Notes: generated from the letters alone by a model not told the origin. Counted from the stretch's first letter, positions 17,880-26,105 are shown. The stretch is 42,976 nt of DNA from Ignavibacteria bacterium (GCA_016783945.1 JADHVP010000014.1:1-42976), one strand, 5' to 3'. Translations and numbers: made by a program.

Positions 17880-18680
17880 ATGAAAGTTCTAAAAAAAAGT
17901 TTAAGAGGTAATCTTGTAAAAGCGTGGCAGCTTTTCCTCATTGGTTTGGGTTACAATACAGGTGATGCCGATGGTATCTTTGGTAGAAAGACTGAACAAG
18001 CAACAATTGATTTTCAGAAAGATCATGATCTTGAACCTGATGGATTAGCAGGAAATAAAACTATTGGGGTTGCGATGAGCTTAGGTTTTGAGGTTCTTGA
18101 GGACGATACAAAGGGTAAGGAAGGACCGAACTGGCCACCTAAGCCAAATTTTTCTTCACTATCTAATACAGAAAGACAACGTATATTTGGAAAATTTGCT
18201 TATGAAGGAACTGGCGGTGGGGAAATACGTATTACTGATGATTGGGAAGATAAGAATATAGTAAAAGTTGAAATACCTCAACTGGTTATCGTTCGTAATC
18301 GAATAAAGCGTCCTGGGGATAAAGCTCTGATTCCAAAAGATGGCAGGATAAAATTCCACACACTTGCAGCAAAGCAATTGCAGGACCTCTGGAATGATTG
18401 GGAGAAAGAAGGCTTGCTTGACCTGGTAATAAATTATGCGGGTGCGTTCTATCCTCGATTCATTCGAGGAAGCAGCTCGAAGCTCAGTAATCATGCTTTT
18501 GGTACGGCATTCGATATAAATGCAGCATGGAACGGGCTTGGTAGTATACCTGCTTTAGTTGGACGGGAAGGATCTGTAAGAGAGCTTGTACCGCTTGCTA
18601 ATAAATATGGCTTTTACTGGGGTGGTCATTATTCACGTCGTAAGGATGGAATGCACTTTGAAGTAGCAAAAGTTTTATGA
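17880..18680 (+). CDS. peptidoglycan hydrolase: PG-binding domain + M15-family peptidase
   Basis: The start is set at 17880, where GGAGG lies 7 bases upstream; the longer in-frame ATG at 17799 would read through a dispersed palindrome. The 266-residue product has a PG_binding_1 domain (about 1-66, with DGIFGRKTEQATIDFQ) and a C-terminal VanY/M15-type zinc peptidase domain. The metal ligands are visible: H205 and D212 in SNHAFGTAFDIN, and H259 in DGMHFE. Such enzymes cleave peptide cross-links or stem peptides in the wall. There is no signal peptide, so export would need another route or cell lysis, as for phage endolysins. Its first codons and SD region closely match the gene at 19071, which indicates a duplicated front end. 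Confidence 0.87.
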   Translation: MKVLKKSLRGNLVKAWQLFLIGLGYNTGDADGIFGRKTEQATIDFQKDHDLEPDGLAGNKTIGVAMSLGFEVLEDDTKGKEGPNWPPKPNFSSLSNTERQRIFGKFAYEGTGGGEIRITDDWEDKNIVKVEIPQLVIVRNRIKRPGDKALIPKDGRIKFHTLAAKQLQDLWNDWEKEGLLDLVINYAGAFYPRFIRGSSSKLSNHAFGTAFDINAAWNGLGSIPALVGREGSVRELVPLANKYGFYWGGHYSRRKDGMHFEVAKVL

Positions 18681-18763
18681 AGAGCTTATATAACTATTTG
18701 CTAAAAATTTCGACATATATGCAGTAGAAACGATAACAAATCAACAGAAATGATGTGGACAGC

Positions 18764-18809
18764 GGGAAGGCTATGAAGTACGCTTTAGGTTTAGAGTCTA
18801 AAAGGAGAT
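18764..18809 (+). repeat. repeat downstream of the M15 hydrolase gene (copy A)
   Basis: GGGAAGGCTATGAAGT starts this copy and AGGTTTAGAG recurs within it. A second copy at 19891-19940 follows the other hydrolase gene, with about 80 percent identity over some 45 bases by eye. Its position after both paralogues suggests that a gene-plus-tail unit was duplicated. Confidence 0.65.
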
Positions 18810-18866
18810 GAGAAGTGATGAATTATTAAAATTTAATAATGGAAAATTATAAATTGTCAAAACCAA

Positions 18867-18941
18867 TACGGCATAGTAGACGATGGAAACGCAGGTAAGA
18901 AAACACAATCTGCTTTCAGAGAATTATTTAAGGTCTCTTAG
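18867..18941 (+). pseudogene. remnant of a peptidoglycan-binding domain
   Basis: Reading from 18867 gives YGIVDDGNAGKKTQSAFREL followed by a short tail to a TAG. The D-G-x-x-G-x-K-T-x-x-A-F spacing matches the hallmark segment of PG_binding_1 (compare DGIFGRKTEQATIDFQ and DGDFGPKTHKATIAFQ in the flanking genes). There is no start codon or rest of a domain around it. I read it as a decayed further copy between the two intact hydrolase genes; the match is short, so this is moderate. Confidence 0.5.
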
Positions 18942-19070
18942 ACTCAGCCTATCTTTATATTGTTTTAGATGTACTTCACCCGTCTGCAGCGTCTGACAAA
19001 TGCCGGGGGTGTTTATATAAGGAAATCTTAAATTTTATATAATTAAATATAAATAAAGGAGGAATCAAAA

Positions 19071-19838
19071 ATGAAAGTTCTAAGAAAGGATTCAAGAGGA
19101 ATCGAAGTCAGAAAGTGGCAGAAGTTTCTTATCGAGCAGGGTTTTAAACCCGGTGAAGTCGACGGCGACTTCGGTCCAAAGACACACAAAGCTACTATAG
19201 CTTTTCAAAAGGAGCACGGATTAGAGCCGGATGGTATTGTTGGAAAGATAACAATAGGATTTGCAAAAACCCAGGGATTTACTGAACCCGTGATTACTAC
19301 GTCAGATGGAATTACGATAGACCAACTTACTCATATTATGAGAGGTGCCAAAACTGCAAACCTGGAAACTCATACACCTTTGATTAATAGTTGTATGAAA
19401 AAGTATGAGATAAACACAATGCTGCGTAAACAGCACTTTCTTGCCCAGGTTGGGCATGAATCAGCATCGTTAAGATATATGCATGAAATTGATTCAGGTC
19501 AGGCTTACGAAGGCAGGACAGACCTCGGAAATACACAGCCCGGAGACGGTAGGAAGTTCAGAGGTCATGGTCCTATTCAGCTTACTGGCAGATATAATCA
19601 TACAAAATTTTTTGAATATTTAGGACGACCTGAATTAATAGAAACACCAGAAATACTTGAGACCGATCTAGAACTTGCCTGGCTGGCTTCAGGCTGGTTT
19701 TGGATGTCTAGAAACTTAAACAGTTACGCCGACCAGGATGATGTAAAACGCATTACAAAGATAATTAATGGAGGTTATAATGGTTTAGAAGATAGAAAAG
19801 CATATCTGGCTAGAGCTAAAGAAGTAATAATAGATTAG
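19071..19838 (+). CDS. peptidoglycan hydrolase: PG-binding domain + GH19 (chitinase/lysozyme-like)
   Basis: A 255-residue protein with an N-terminal PG_binding_1 domain (about 1-66, DGDFGPKTHKATIAFQ) and a GH19-type domain (about 80-255). E130 in VGHESASLRYMHEI and E139 nine residues later match the catalytic glutamates of short bacterial and phage GH19 endolysins. The GRKFRGHGPIQLTGRYNH segment is the conserved substrate-binding core, and INGGYNGLEDRKAYL closes the fold. The expected activity is cleavage of wall glycan or chitin-like beta-1,4 links. No signal peptide is present. The SD AAGGAGGAA and the first codons are near-identical to those at 17880. Confidence 0.88.
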   Translation: MKVLRKDSRGIEVRKWQKFLIEQGFKPGEVDGDFGPKTHKATIAFQKEHGLEPDGIVGKITIGFAKTQGFTEPVITTSDGITIDQLTHIMRGAKTANLETHTPLINSCMKKYEINTMLRKQHFLAQVGHESASLRYMHEIDSGQAYEGRTDLGNTQPGDGRKFRGHGPIQLTGRYNHTKFFEYLGRPELIETPEILETDLELAWLASGWFWMSRNLNSYADQDDVKRITKIINGGYNGLEDRKAYLARAKEVIID

Positions 19839-19890
19839 TTCTTAAAAAAAGTAATATTTTGAAAAAATGAAACAAAAAAACGACGAAGGA

Positions 19891-19940
19891 AGCAGGGAAG
19901 GCTATGAAGTTTGCTTGAGGTTTAGAGCGTATAGGAAGCT
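19891..19940 (+). repeat. repeat downstream of the GH19 hydrolase gene (copy B)
   Basis: This is the partner of the repeat at 18764, sharing GGGAAGGCTATGAAGT and AGGTTTAGAG with a few substitutions. It lies about 50 bases after the stop of the GH19 gene, the same relation copy A has to the M15 gene (about 80 bases). Confidence 0.65.
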
Positions 19941-19979
19941 GGATTTTGTGAAGGTGGAGTGATTAAGTAATTCATTTAT

Positions 19980-20008
19980 CTCACAACGAAGCAGGGCTTC
20001 GTTGTGAG
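19980..20008. terminator. strong hairpin, probable terminator
   Basis: A perfect 13-bp stem (CTCACAACGAAGC with GCTTCGTTGTGAG) encloses an AGG loop. The T-rich stretch (TTGTTTTATT) begins about 10 bases later rather than at once, so termination is plausible but not certain. It divides the hydrolase run from the VWA gene. Confidence 0.55.
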
Positions 20009-20086
20009 TGTAAAGCTTGTTTTATTAAAATAGAATACCATTCAGTGTTAATATTATTAATTTTTAAATAAATTAAACAAATCAAA

Positions 20087-20863
20087 ATGGTTTATAAAAA
20101 CTTTTACTGTGTATTAATCTTACTATTCTTATGTAGTTGTAGTAAAGAAATTACAAATATACCTAGTGAACCGATTTTTATTAAAAAGATTTTAACAATA
20201 TATTTAATTGATGTAAGTGGCTCATACAATAAAACACAAACAAAAGGAAAATTCGAAAATGAAAATTTTTTTGAACTCTCATGTAAACAAATAATTGATC
20301 ATGTGAATAATGCAACATTCGGTAAAGAACACATCTTTATTAGACAAATATCTGATGAAAGTCATGGTGAAGAAGCATTTATTGGACAATTCAATTTATG
20401 CGATACAAATATGATTTATAACAAACCTAAACCTAAAAATCCTTATAAATTAAATTCGTGGCGTACAGATTCAATTAAATTTATCAAAGATGTTGAAAAG
20501 CTCGTTTGTAATAAACGTGAATCTTTGTTAAATAGTTTTCATGAATTTGAGAATAAAATGGTAATGAATCCATCCGAATATACTGATTTAATAAATGCTT
20601 TCAGAACATGTGAGAGAGATGTTGATTATTTCAAACAGCAAAAATATAGTATCATAATTATTGTATATTCTGATTTTGAGGAAACGAAAACAAAATTGAG
20701 AAATCAAAAAATTAACCTTTCAGGAATAAAGATAATTGGAAAAGGAGTACCTGTATCTAGGTGGACACCTAATAAATATCAACAATTATATGATGATTGG
20801 AATAATGCTATCAATTGTGATACATTAATCTTCGTTAATCCTGAATATACTTTCACTAAATAA
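20087..20863 (+). CDS. VWA-like lipoprotein (258 aa)
   Basis: A lipoprotein signal (MVYKNFYCVLILLFLCSCSK, lipidated Cys in LCSC) precedes a domain beginning LTIYLIDVSGSYNKTQ. The DVSGS at residues 42-46 is a D-x-S-x-S metal-ion-dependent adhesion site as in von Willebrand factor A domains. A later strand SIIIIVYSDFEETK fits the following VWA beta strand with a candidate metal-ligand aspartate. The protein would sit in the periplasm or on the outer membrane. It is 11 bases ahead of the multi-pass membrane protein gene, so the two are very likely an operon. Codon use is strongly AT-rich. The ligand is unknown. Confidence 0.68.
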   Translation: MVYKNFYCVLILLFLCSCSKEITNIPSEPIFIKKILTIYLIDVSGSYNKTQTKGKFENENFFELSCKQIIDHVNNATFGKEHIFIRQISDESHGEEAFIGQFNLCDTNMIYNKPKPKNPYKLNSWRTDSIKFIKDVEKLVCNKRESLLNSFHEFENKMVMNPSEYTDLINAFRTCERDVDYFKQQKYSIIIIVYSDFEETKTKLRNQKINLSGIKIIGKGVPVSRWTPNKYQQLYDDWNNAINCDTLIFVNPEYTFTK

Positions 20864-20874
20864 AATTAATTAAT

Positions 20875-22092
20875 ATGAACAACGAATTACTTATTTCTGG
20901 TGGCTTAATCCTCCAAATGATTGTAATTTATTTTTTAAAAGATAATATTTTAGATTTACTTCTAAGGTTTATCCAGAATTTAAATAAACCATTAGCGTTC
21001 ATAATAAATTCTATGAATGGCTCAAAATCTTCAATAATCAGATTAAATTTTCGACAGCAACTTTTAAACTTTTTCATCGTGATCGTTGCGATAATCATGC
21101 TTATTTTTGAGTATGGTACATTGGAAAAAATAATTTCAGCTGCTTCAGAAGAAGGAAGCATAATGGAATTTGGTCTTGGTGTATTTTCAGCTGTATCATA
21201 TATTACAATAACTGTGGTTTTAGGTTTTATTGCAATGGAACTGATAGATGTTAAAAAATTATTTCAAAACATTTTTTATAACGATATTCCAGTAGATGAA
21301 GAAAATAAATACAGGTACGTTTCTAAAGTGAATCGATCTATTATTGCTGGAATTATTTTTATTGCATTATTAATCCTAGCATATTATCAAGGGGAATTAG
21401 CTTTGTTGAGGTATGAAACATCTGTTAGCGTTGATTTCATTTTGAAAGATAGTCAAAAAGAAATAATTCAAGCATTCTATTTTATATTAGGTTTTTTAAC
21501 ACCAATCGTTGCAGCTCTAGCATTAATCTCATTAGATATATTTGTCGCAATTATAGCAAAATTTATTATTTTTTCCTTAAGAATTATTCAAAAAGGATTA
21601 GCTGCGCTATATTTAGCTCTAGAAATCGTAATTACTATACTTGCATCTCCGATTATAAAACTTCTTGAGTTCTTTGGAATATTTCAATTCGAAAAAATAA
21701 ATTCAACGAATCAAGATAAAGTCAAACCTGCAATTAAATTAGCACCTCTACGAAATAACAGTAAAGTCTTTTTACGTAATATAGCACAAATGATAAATTT
21801 GTATAATATGAGGGAAAGTATAAGTAATAGTTTATTATTTATTTGCGTGCAACCTAATATAAAAGAAGAGTTACCTTCTCTTGAACAGAAAATTGAATTA
21901 AATACTACATTTCAAGAGATAAGAAATTTTTTAATAAAAAAATATTCAGTATTACAAAGGTTGAGTTTCAATTTCCAATATCTAAATTTAAGTGGAGAAA
22001 TTGTAGATATTGAAGAATCTGATTTACCTATTAATTACATTCATATTGTTAATTCCATAATAATTAATATAAATATAAGAACTCAAGGTTAA
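20875..22092 (+). CDS. multi-pass membrane protein, partner of the VWA lipoprotein (405 aa)
   Basis: Hydrophobic segments are visible at about residues 2-22, 62-82, 100-125, 155-178, 195-225 and 230-265. A soluble C-terminal domain of about 130 residues follows (from NSTNQDKVKPAIKL), ending with short strands. The family is not recognised. Its start, 11 bases after the VWA gene, implies translational coupling. A membrane protein paired with a VWA lipoprotein suggests an envelope complex with a metal-dependent sensor or adhesion subunit; this is inference from gene order only. Confidence 0.68.
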   Translation: MNNELLISGGLILQMIVIYFLKDNILDLLLRFIQNLNKPLAFIINSMNGSKSSIIRLNFRQQLLNFFIVIVAIIMLIFEYGTLEKIISAASEEGSIMEFGLGVFSAVSYITITVVLGFIAMELIDVKKLFQNIFYNDIPVDEENKYRYVSKVNRSIIAGIIFIALLILAYYQGELALLRYETSVSVDFILKDSQKEIIQAFYFILGFLTPIVAALALISLDIFVAIIAKFIIFSLRIIQKGLAALYLALEIVITILASPIIKLLEFFGIFQFEKINSTNQDKVKPAIKLAPLRNNSKVFLRNIAQMINLYNMRESISNSLLFICVQPNIKEELPSLEQKIELNTTFQEIRNFLIKKYSVLQRLSFNFQYLNLSGEIVDIEESDLPINYIHIVNSIIININIRTQG

Positions 22093-22264
22093 CTTTTTCG
22101 GTAAGAGTTTTGCAAATTGGAAATCAACTATAGTAAGTAAAGGGAAAATTTCTAAAAAGACCTTGTTTATGTATTGGATTTAATAATAGGTAAAATGAAT
22201 AATTAATTCCGTTCTTTTGACATATTTTATATAAAACTGACAATTATTTCACTAGAAAACAACT

Positions 22265-22290
22265 AAAACAGGCTAACAATCCCCTGTTTT
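22265..22290 (+). terminator. intrinsic terminator after the VWA operon
   Basis: AAAACAGG (22265-22272) pairs with CCTGTTTT (22283-22290), an 8-bp stem whose 3' arm ends in TTTT. It is about 170 bases after the operon stop and just before the 21-bp array. Confidence 0.6.
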
Positions 22291-22306
22291 AACAGCTACC
22301 GTTGGC

Positions 22307-22602
22307 GGACAACACTAATGGGATGGAGGACAACACTGACGGAACAGCGAGCAACACTAACGTAATGACAAGCAACTCCAACGGAACGGCGCGAGCAATT
22401 ATAACGGACTTAAGGGAAATTATAACGGACTTGCGAGGAAGAGCAACTGAGCGGAGCGGATTATTAGCGTTCTTTAGAGGAAGATTAACGGAATGGAGTT
22501 TGGAACTGAACGAAGAGCGAGAAGTACTGACGGAACGTCGAGCATCTTTAATGGAACGAAGTAGAAACTCAACAGGACGTCGGGAAGCTGGAAAGTGACG
22601 AT
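22307..22602 (+). repeat. degenerate 21-bp tandem array, 14 units
   Basis: The segment divides into 14 consecutive units of 21 bp (unit 5 is 23 bp) that share AAC.CTAACGGAAC-type cores. Unit boundaries are 22307, 22328, 22349, 22370, 22391, 22414, 22435, 22456, 22477, 22498, 22519, 22540, 22561 and 22582. Neighbouring units differ by several substitutions, so the array is old or diverging. It is GC-richer than its surroundings. Because 21 is a multiple of 3, a TTG-started frame (22302-22598) stays open and shows a seven-residue period (for example ELNEERE, VLTERRA, SLMERSR), but it has no SD. I treat it as a DNA repeat that may or may not be translated. Confidence 0.75.
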
Positions 22603-22651
22603 TGAGTGATAATTAATAATTGAAAATTAAAAATGAAAAATGTTTTGACCA
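22593..22651 (+). repeat. dispersed intergenic repeat at the end of the 21-bp array
   Basis: This A-rich tail has two parts found elsewhere in the window. Bases 22593-22616 (starting AAGTGACGATTGAGTGATAA) recur exactly at 26010-26033, and AATGAAAAATGTTTTGACCA (22632-22651) recurs exactly at 24234-24253. All copies lie between genes. Confidence 0.8.
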
Positions 22652-22854
22652 TCCCTACAAATGAAGGTAGTAGTATCGTCACTGGAGAGAGCGGGGAGTG
22701 ATTTTGTTTTGAGATGTATTTTTCTCTTATATTGAGGTTTTAAGAAATTCAATGTAACATAATACTTTTTTTAATATCATTCTCAACATCAAATTAAATT
22801 ATGCAAATATTAAATGTATTGCATAAATTATTTTAAAATAATAATTCAAAAAAA

Positions 22855-24090
22855 ATGAAAAACTTACTTATTTGTTTACTACTATCAGTATTACTTTCTT
22901 CTTGTTGTACTACAAAACCACCTTTACCTGATTATTCTCACGTGAAAATCCCCAATATACTTGATTCAGTAGGACATGTTTTTGGAATAGATGATGATGG
23001 TAAAACATACGCAGTCGATTATTTAAACATTCCATACGATACAAGTGTGGCTACCTATCCAGAATACAAAAACAAAACAGAAACATCTTTAAGCGCATTA
23101 ATTAATTTTATGGGCGTTCCCGCATTTAATCTTCCGTTTATTAGCGGAATGAAATATAAAAAAGTACATGAAACCACTATATTTATCAAAGATGCCATTC
23201 TTACACGAACTAACCTGGGCAGAATTGACCTGGAAAAATTAGTAAAAAGTATATATATAGATACCAAATTTATTAGGGAATATCTCGATGTTGAAATATA
23301 TTTTATTGTAGAAGCGATAAAAGCAAAAGAAATGAAATTTAATTTGAACAATGAAATTGCTTTAGATGTAGGAATTAGCGCGGAACTTGACACAATCGCT
23401 AGTACAAATGACGACCTAAAATGGGATAATAAAGAAGAGTATCAGTTAGAATTCTCTCTTGATAAAGCATTAATTGTATTAATAAAAACTATTCACGTAA
23501 CATTAGATTCATATAGTAATTTAGTAATCAAAGACAAACCATTTCTTTTTACTTTTGAAAACATCCAACAATCGCTTTCAAAATATAAATCACAAAAACT
23601 AATTTTGGGAAATCAAAATCAAAAAGAAATTGATGACTTTCCTGTTTTATATGCAACAGGAAGAATACAAGAAGATACATCAGTTACTATTTTGGAACCT
23701 ATAGGGGGAATGCAAACCTTATTAATAAAAAATCCTAATGGTATCTATACATTTGAATGTAGAGGAATTTCAACGAACTTATCAAATGATAACCATAAAT
23801 TATTGTTGTGGATAAAACCCGTTAATCCACCTTCAGAATCATCTGGTTGGTATTTACAGCGCTATCCAAACGGGATTCATAATATATATGATGATGGTTC
23901 TTGGGAAGGCAAAGGACAACTTGGCAACATTGATTGGCCTCCACATGAAGGTGACATATTTGATTGTGCTGTATCAGTTGTACACATTGAGACTGCAGAC
24001 GAATTAATTAACTCTCCACAAATTACTTGGGAAAGTCCTGTTGGTATTAGAATCGATAGGTCAAATAATGTTATAGTAATGTTGGAATAA
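22855..24090 (+). CDS. lipoprotein of unknown function (411 aa)
   Basis: The signal MKNLLICLLLSVLLSSCCTT has a lipobox with Cys at 17 or 18. The mature protein begins with a low-complexity PPLPDYSHVKIP linker and a region of alternating strands and helices to about residue 250. A distinct C-terminal domain (about 265-385) includes HKLLLWIKPVNPP, WYLQRYPNG, DDGSWEGKGQLG and GDIFDCAVSVV. The spacing of W-Y-Q, D-G-S-W, G and F-x-x-x-V resembles a small beta domain I associate with bacterial envelope and effector-like proteins, but I cannot name the family. The gene stands alone between repeat-rich gaps and is AT-rich. Confidence 0.68.
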   Translation: MKNLLICLLLSVLLSSCCTTKPPLPDYSHVKIPNILDSVGHVFGIDDDGKTYAVDYLNIPYDTSVATYPEYKNKTETSLSALINFMGVPAFNLPFISGMKYKKVHETTIFIKDAILTRTNLGRIDLEKLVKSIYIDTKFIREYLDVEIYFIVEAIKAKEMKFNLNNEIALDVGISAELDTIASTNDDLKWDNKEEYQLEFSLDKALIVLIKTIHVTLDSYSNLVIKDKPFLFTFENIQQSLSKYKSQKLILGNQNQKEIDDFPVLYATGRIQEDTSVTILEPIGGMQTLLIKNPNGIYTFECRGISTNLSNDNHKLLLWIKPVNPPSESSGWYLQRYPNGIHNIYDDGSWEGKGQLGNIDWPPHEGDIFDCAVSVVHIETADELINSPQITWESPVGIRIDRSNNVIVMLE

Positions 24091-24507
24091 ATATATAGAT
24101 AATTTATAGATTAAATAAATAGAGAAACATTTTTTAATAAATTAACCTTTAAAAAAAACTTATTTGAGATAATAGCACAACAGTATTTATAATCATGATT
24201 TCAAAAATGAAAAATAATAAATGAAGAATGAATAATGAAAAATGTTTTGACCAGACTTGTAAAGAAGAGAAGACCCTAAGGTTTTTTAGACATCATTTCT
24301 TCCGGCTTAAAGATGACTTGCTTCTGCCTGGTGGTAGACAGGCATTCAACACTCGCTGGGTGAGAAAGCCTGCTCGGCTTCTGGCGGGGCTGGGAGAGGT
24401 TTTATAATATTGGAAAATAAGATTTGTACATATTGAGAGTTATTTTAAAAATTCAGTAAGACGTTATTATATGCGATTTTTATAAATTAAATTAAGAGGA
24501 TAGTATT
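24091..24507. other. intergenic region with two dispersed repeats
   Basis: No gene is visible. It contains the exact 20-bp copy AATGAAAAATGTTTTGACCA (24234-24253, shared with 22632) and the palindrome TGCCTG...CAGGCA (24325-24344), whose arms recur at 28931-28946. GC content is locally raised around 24290-24400, which suggests inserted repeat material. Confidence 0.6.
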
Positions 24508-25959
24508 ATGAAATCCAAAATTACACAAAAACTTGCAGGGAATAATGTATTAATATTCCCTTTAAAATCACTTTTGTTCTTTCTAATATTTTTCAGCAGT
24601 TCTTACTTTAATTCATTTGCTACTGTTGATCCCACAATTGAATTTACTCATGTCCCTGCATTCGGTTGTTCAGCTAATTGCTATATATCAGGAAAAGTTC
24701 ATAATTGCCCAAACCCAACCTCACATAAAATTGCAATGTATATTCATGTTGAAGGTAACGGGTGGTGGACTAAGCCAACTTTTGCAAACCCTTTAACTAC
24801 TATAAACAGCGACTCAACTTTTTCCTGTAATATTGTAACAGGAGGGTGTGATAAGTATGCTACAAAAATTTGTGCTTTTCTTTTACCTAATGGAGTAACT
24901 CCTCCAGCTTGTGGACAATGCGAATGTTTACCCGATTCACTCGGTATAATATCGATAGCAAGACAATGTACAACAAGATACGGAAAGCAGTTAAACTTCG
25001 GCGGATTAGAATGGTGGGCAAAAACAAGCTGTGGACCGGTGGGTCCAAATTCTTGCAATTTTTCAGACAGCAACGCGTATGTTGATACACAGGGGAGACT
25101 TCATCTTAAGCTTGAAAAAAGGTATGGTAAATGGTATTGTGCTGAGGTTGTAAGCAAGCAATCATTCGGTTATGGAAAATACTGCTTCCAGGTATCCTAC
25201 CCATTATACAACCTTGATAGGAACGTGGTCCTTGGTCTTTTTACCTGGGATTATCCCTGCTTCCAGGGACACAAGGAAATAGACATAGAATTCTCTCGAT
25301 GGGGTATCCAATCTGATCCAAATGCACAATATGTTGTTCAACCTTACACTCTGCCAAATCACAGGTACAGGTGGAATATGCCATCGGGAGTAACTAACTC
25401 AACACATATATTTCACTGGGAACCCGATACGGTTAAATTCCTAAGCGTTAATGGCTTGAATTGCAGTCCTCCCTATGATACAATTCATTATTGGCAATGC
25501 ACTGACAGTATCCCAACTGATTCAACAGAAAATGTTAGAATGAATCTTTGGCTTAATGATACTACAGGACCATCGAATGGACAGAATGTGGAGGTTATAA
25601 TCAATTTTTTTAAATTCGAACCAACTGTTTCAGTAAAGAAGATAAGCACAATTATCCCTGAAAAATTCCATTTGTATCAGAACTACCCAAACCCGTTTAA
25701 CCCGTTTACAAATATCAGGTTTGATATTTCAAGACCGTCACATGTTAAATTGATTGTTTATGATATACTTGGTAAAGAAGTTACCACACTTGCAAATGAA
25801 AAACTAAACGCAGGGATTTATGAGGTTAATTGGCCTGCTACTACGGAGGATGCATCGGGTTATCCGAGTGGTGTATATTTTTATCGTATGGTGATCCATT
25901 CGGATAAATTGCAGACAGGTGATTTTGTTGATACTAAGAGAATGGTGTATTTGAAATAG
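24508..25959 (+). CDS. T9SS-sorted GH16-like (concanavalin-fold) protein
   Basis: A 483-residue protein. A signal sequence (about 1-40) is followed by a Cys-rich N-terminal domain (about 45-150) and then a GH16-like domain (about 165-375, LEWWAKTS to VEVIINFF). The GH16 catalytic signature E-x-D-x-E is intact as E257-I-D259-I-E261 in GHKEIDIEFSRWG, and SFGYGKYCFQVSYP matches the strand before it. Family members hydrolyse beta-1,3/1,4-glucans or galactans; the substrate here is not determined. The C-terminus is a type IX sorting domain (YQNYPNPFNPFTNIRFDIS ... TKRMVYLK). Many cysteines suggest disulfides in the exported form. A T9SS protein with a putative carbohydrate-binding fold is next downstream. 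Confidence 0.85.
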   Translation: MKSKITQKLAGNNVLIFPLKSLLFFLIFFSSSYFNSFATVDPTIEFTHVPAFGCSANCYISGKVHNCPNPTSHKIAMYIHVEGNGWWTKPTFANPLTTINSDSTFSCNIVTGGCDKYATKICAFLLPNGVTPPACGQCECLPDSLGIISIARQCTTRYGKQLNFGGLEWWAKTSCGPVGPNSCNFSDSNAYVDTQGRLHLKLEKRYGKWYCAEVVSKQSFGYGKYCFQVSYPLYNLDRNVVLGLFTWDYPCFQGHKEIDIEFSRWGIQSDPNAQYVVQPYTLPNHRYRWNMPSGVTNSTHIFHWEPDTVKFLSVNGLNCSPPYDTIHYWQCTDSIPTDSTENVRMNLWLNDTTGPSNGQNVEVIINFFKFEPTVSVKKISTIIPEKFHLYQNYPNPFNPFTNIRFDISRPSHVKLIVYDILGKEVTTLANEKLNAGIYEVNWPATTEDASGYPSGVYFYRMVIHSDKLQTGDFVDTKRMVYLK

Positions 25960-26009
25960 TAACTAGATGACGTATCGAACAAATTCCTCAGCGTTACAAA
26001 CAGTTAAGG

Positions 26010-26033
26010 AAGTGACGATTGAGTGATAATTAA
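26010..26033 (+). repeat. dispersed intergenic repeat (second copy)
   Basis: Exact 24-bp copy of 22593-22616 (begins AAGTGACGATTGAGTGATAA). The bases before it, AAACAGTTAAGG, resemble a worn unit of the 21-bp array, so a short array remnant may have been here too. A worn TGCCT...AGACA palindrome follows at 26047-26062. Confidence 0.7.
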
Positions 26034-26105
26034 AAATTAAAACTGTGTGCCTAGTGACAGACAAGCAAAGACAATAATAAATTATTAATTTAAAGTATAA
26101 ATAAA

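Noticed and set aside
13867-19838. Prophage
   Set aside because: The endolysin-like genes suggested it, but no capsid, portal, tail, terminase, integrase or attachment repeats are visible.
22302-22598. A 98-codon TTG-started ORF over the 21-bp array
   Set aside because: No Shine-Dalgarno, a rare start, and the frame stays open simply because the repeat unit is 21 bases. Kept as a repeat, with the coding possibility noted.
22307-22602. CRISPR array
   Set aside because: The units abut without spacers, are highly divergent, and no cas genes are near.
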